A stretch of DNA of 64,000 nucleotides, taken from JANMES01 sp038329865 (GTDB lineage: Bacteria > Planctomycetota > Phycisphaerae > Tepidisphaerales > Tepidisphaeraceae). The notes under the pieces are model-generated. The model saw nothing but the letters and a program-made list of their open reading frames with translations. It ran no database searches and was not told where the DNA came from. Where the stretch lies: assembly GCA_038329865.1 (NCBI GenBank), contig JBBQNK010000023.1:1-64000 (forward strand). Direction: 5' to 3'. Position 1 is the stretch's first letter, and every line of letters starts with the position of its first letter. Positions 63,897 through 64,000 of the stretch are shown here, one piece after another. The position numbers and the translations under genes are program-made.

Positions 63897-64000
63897 ATGC
63901 TCACCATCGTTCCAAGCATCGATCTGATCGACGGCAAAGTCGTCCGCCTCAAGCAAGGCGACTACGGCCAGCAGATCAACTACGACGTCGACCCGGCCGA
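63897..64000 (+). CDS. hisA: Phosphoribosylformimino-AICAR ribotide isomerase, partial
   Basis: Only the first 34 codons are in the window. They read MLTIVPSIDLIDGKVVRLKQ and then GDYGQQINYDVDP, the N-terminus of HisA with the first phosphate-barrel strand and the catalytic Asp (SIDL). HisA catalyses the fourth step of histidine biosynthesis. It is cut by the window end. The start lies directly after the palindromic repeat; no separate Shine-Dalgarno is visible, since the repeat fills the leader. Confidence 0.88.
   Translation, partial: MLTIVPSIDLIDGKVVRLKQGDYGQQINYDVDPA

Overview
The window looks like the chromosome of a free-living Gram-negative planctomycete, most likely of the Phycisphaerae/Tepidisphaera type. 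This is inferred from gene content: lpxD, a PEP-CTERM surface protein, an anaerobic-type sulfatase maturase, DUF3299-type proteins, a secreted protein resembling the H-X9-DG pseudopilin passenger, and many secreted proteins or lipoproteins of unknown function. It is GC-rich and gene-dense. It shows no CRISPR array, no insertion sequence with a transposase, and no rRNA.

Layout. 0-7 kb: a class II tRNA-Ser(CGA); a large protein joining a predicted PD-(D/E)XK nuclease domain to a DUF2075-type ATPase; and a minus-strand sugar operon (NAD-dependent epimerase, DapA/NAL-family aldolase, NagB-like deaminase/isomerase, sulfatase-maturase-like radical SAM enzyme with a SEC-C tail). 7-13 kb: an MFS exporter, a DUF1801 protein, a decayed ParE-type toxin behind an intact antitoxin, lpxD and an ABC-F ATPase. 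13.7-17.5 kb: a four-gene operon of a LolD/MacB-like ATPase, an FtsX-like permease and two exported proteins that share a CCF..PP..QH motif (DUF3299-like). 17.5-21.7 kb: a polytopic membrane protein, a GH30-like lipoprotein glycosidase and an unknown secreted protein. 21.7-45.6 kb: a 17-gene minus-strand surface polysaccharide cluster, read from right to left: Wzz/BY-kinase, O-antigen polymerase/ligase with TPRs, NusG/RfaH-like antiterminator, WecA-GT4 fusion, second polymerase/ligase, FkbM methyltransferase, four GT4s, UDP-galactopyranose mutase, flippase, GT4, FkbM, CDP-paratose-epimerase-like protein, GT2 and GT4. 46-47.5 kb: a PEP-CTERM protein followed by an easily missed 45-residue ORF set between two strong hairpins. 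48-51 kb: a lipoprotein and a heparinase/alginate-lyase-like enzyme. 51.2-53.8 kb: an SDR dehydrogenase, then the overlapping pnuC-nadR NAD-salvage pair ending in a clear terminator. 53.8-62 kb: an AAA ATPase, several lipoproteins (one translationally coupled to an Imm11/DUF1629-like protein), a UvrC without helix-hairpin-helix, and a small secreted protein. 62.2-64 kb: proS and the start of hisA.

The most unusual feature is the set of intergenic palindromic elements. At least eight sequence families occur in 64 kb. Most consist of two inverted arms, often each carrying its own small palindrome, and several fill the gap between a stop codon and the next start codon. They resemble REP/BIME-type repeats, and no transposase that could move them is visible here. 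Other points of interest are the two epimerase-family proteins that each lack one residue of the YxxxK pair, the priming-transferase/GT4 fusion, the tandem DUF3299 operon, the decayed ParE toxin and the 45-residue peptide gene. All assignments come from reading the sequence and remembered family motifs; no database search was run.
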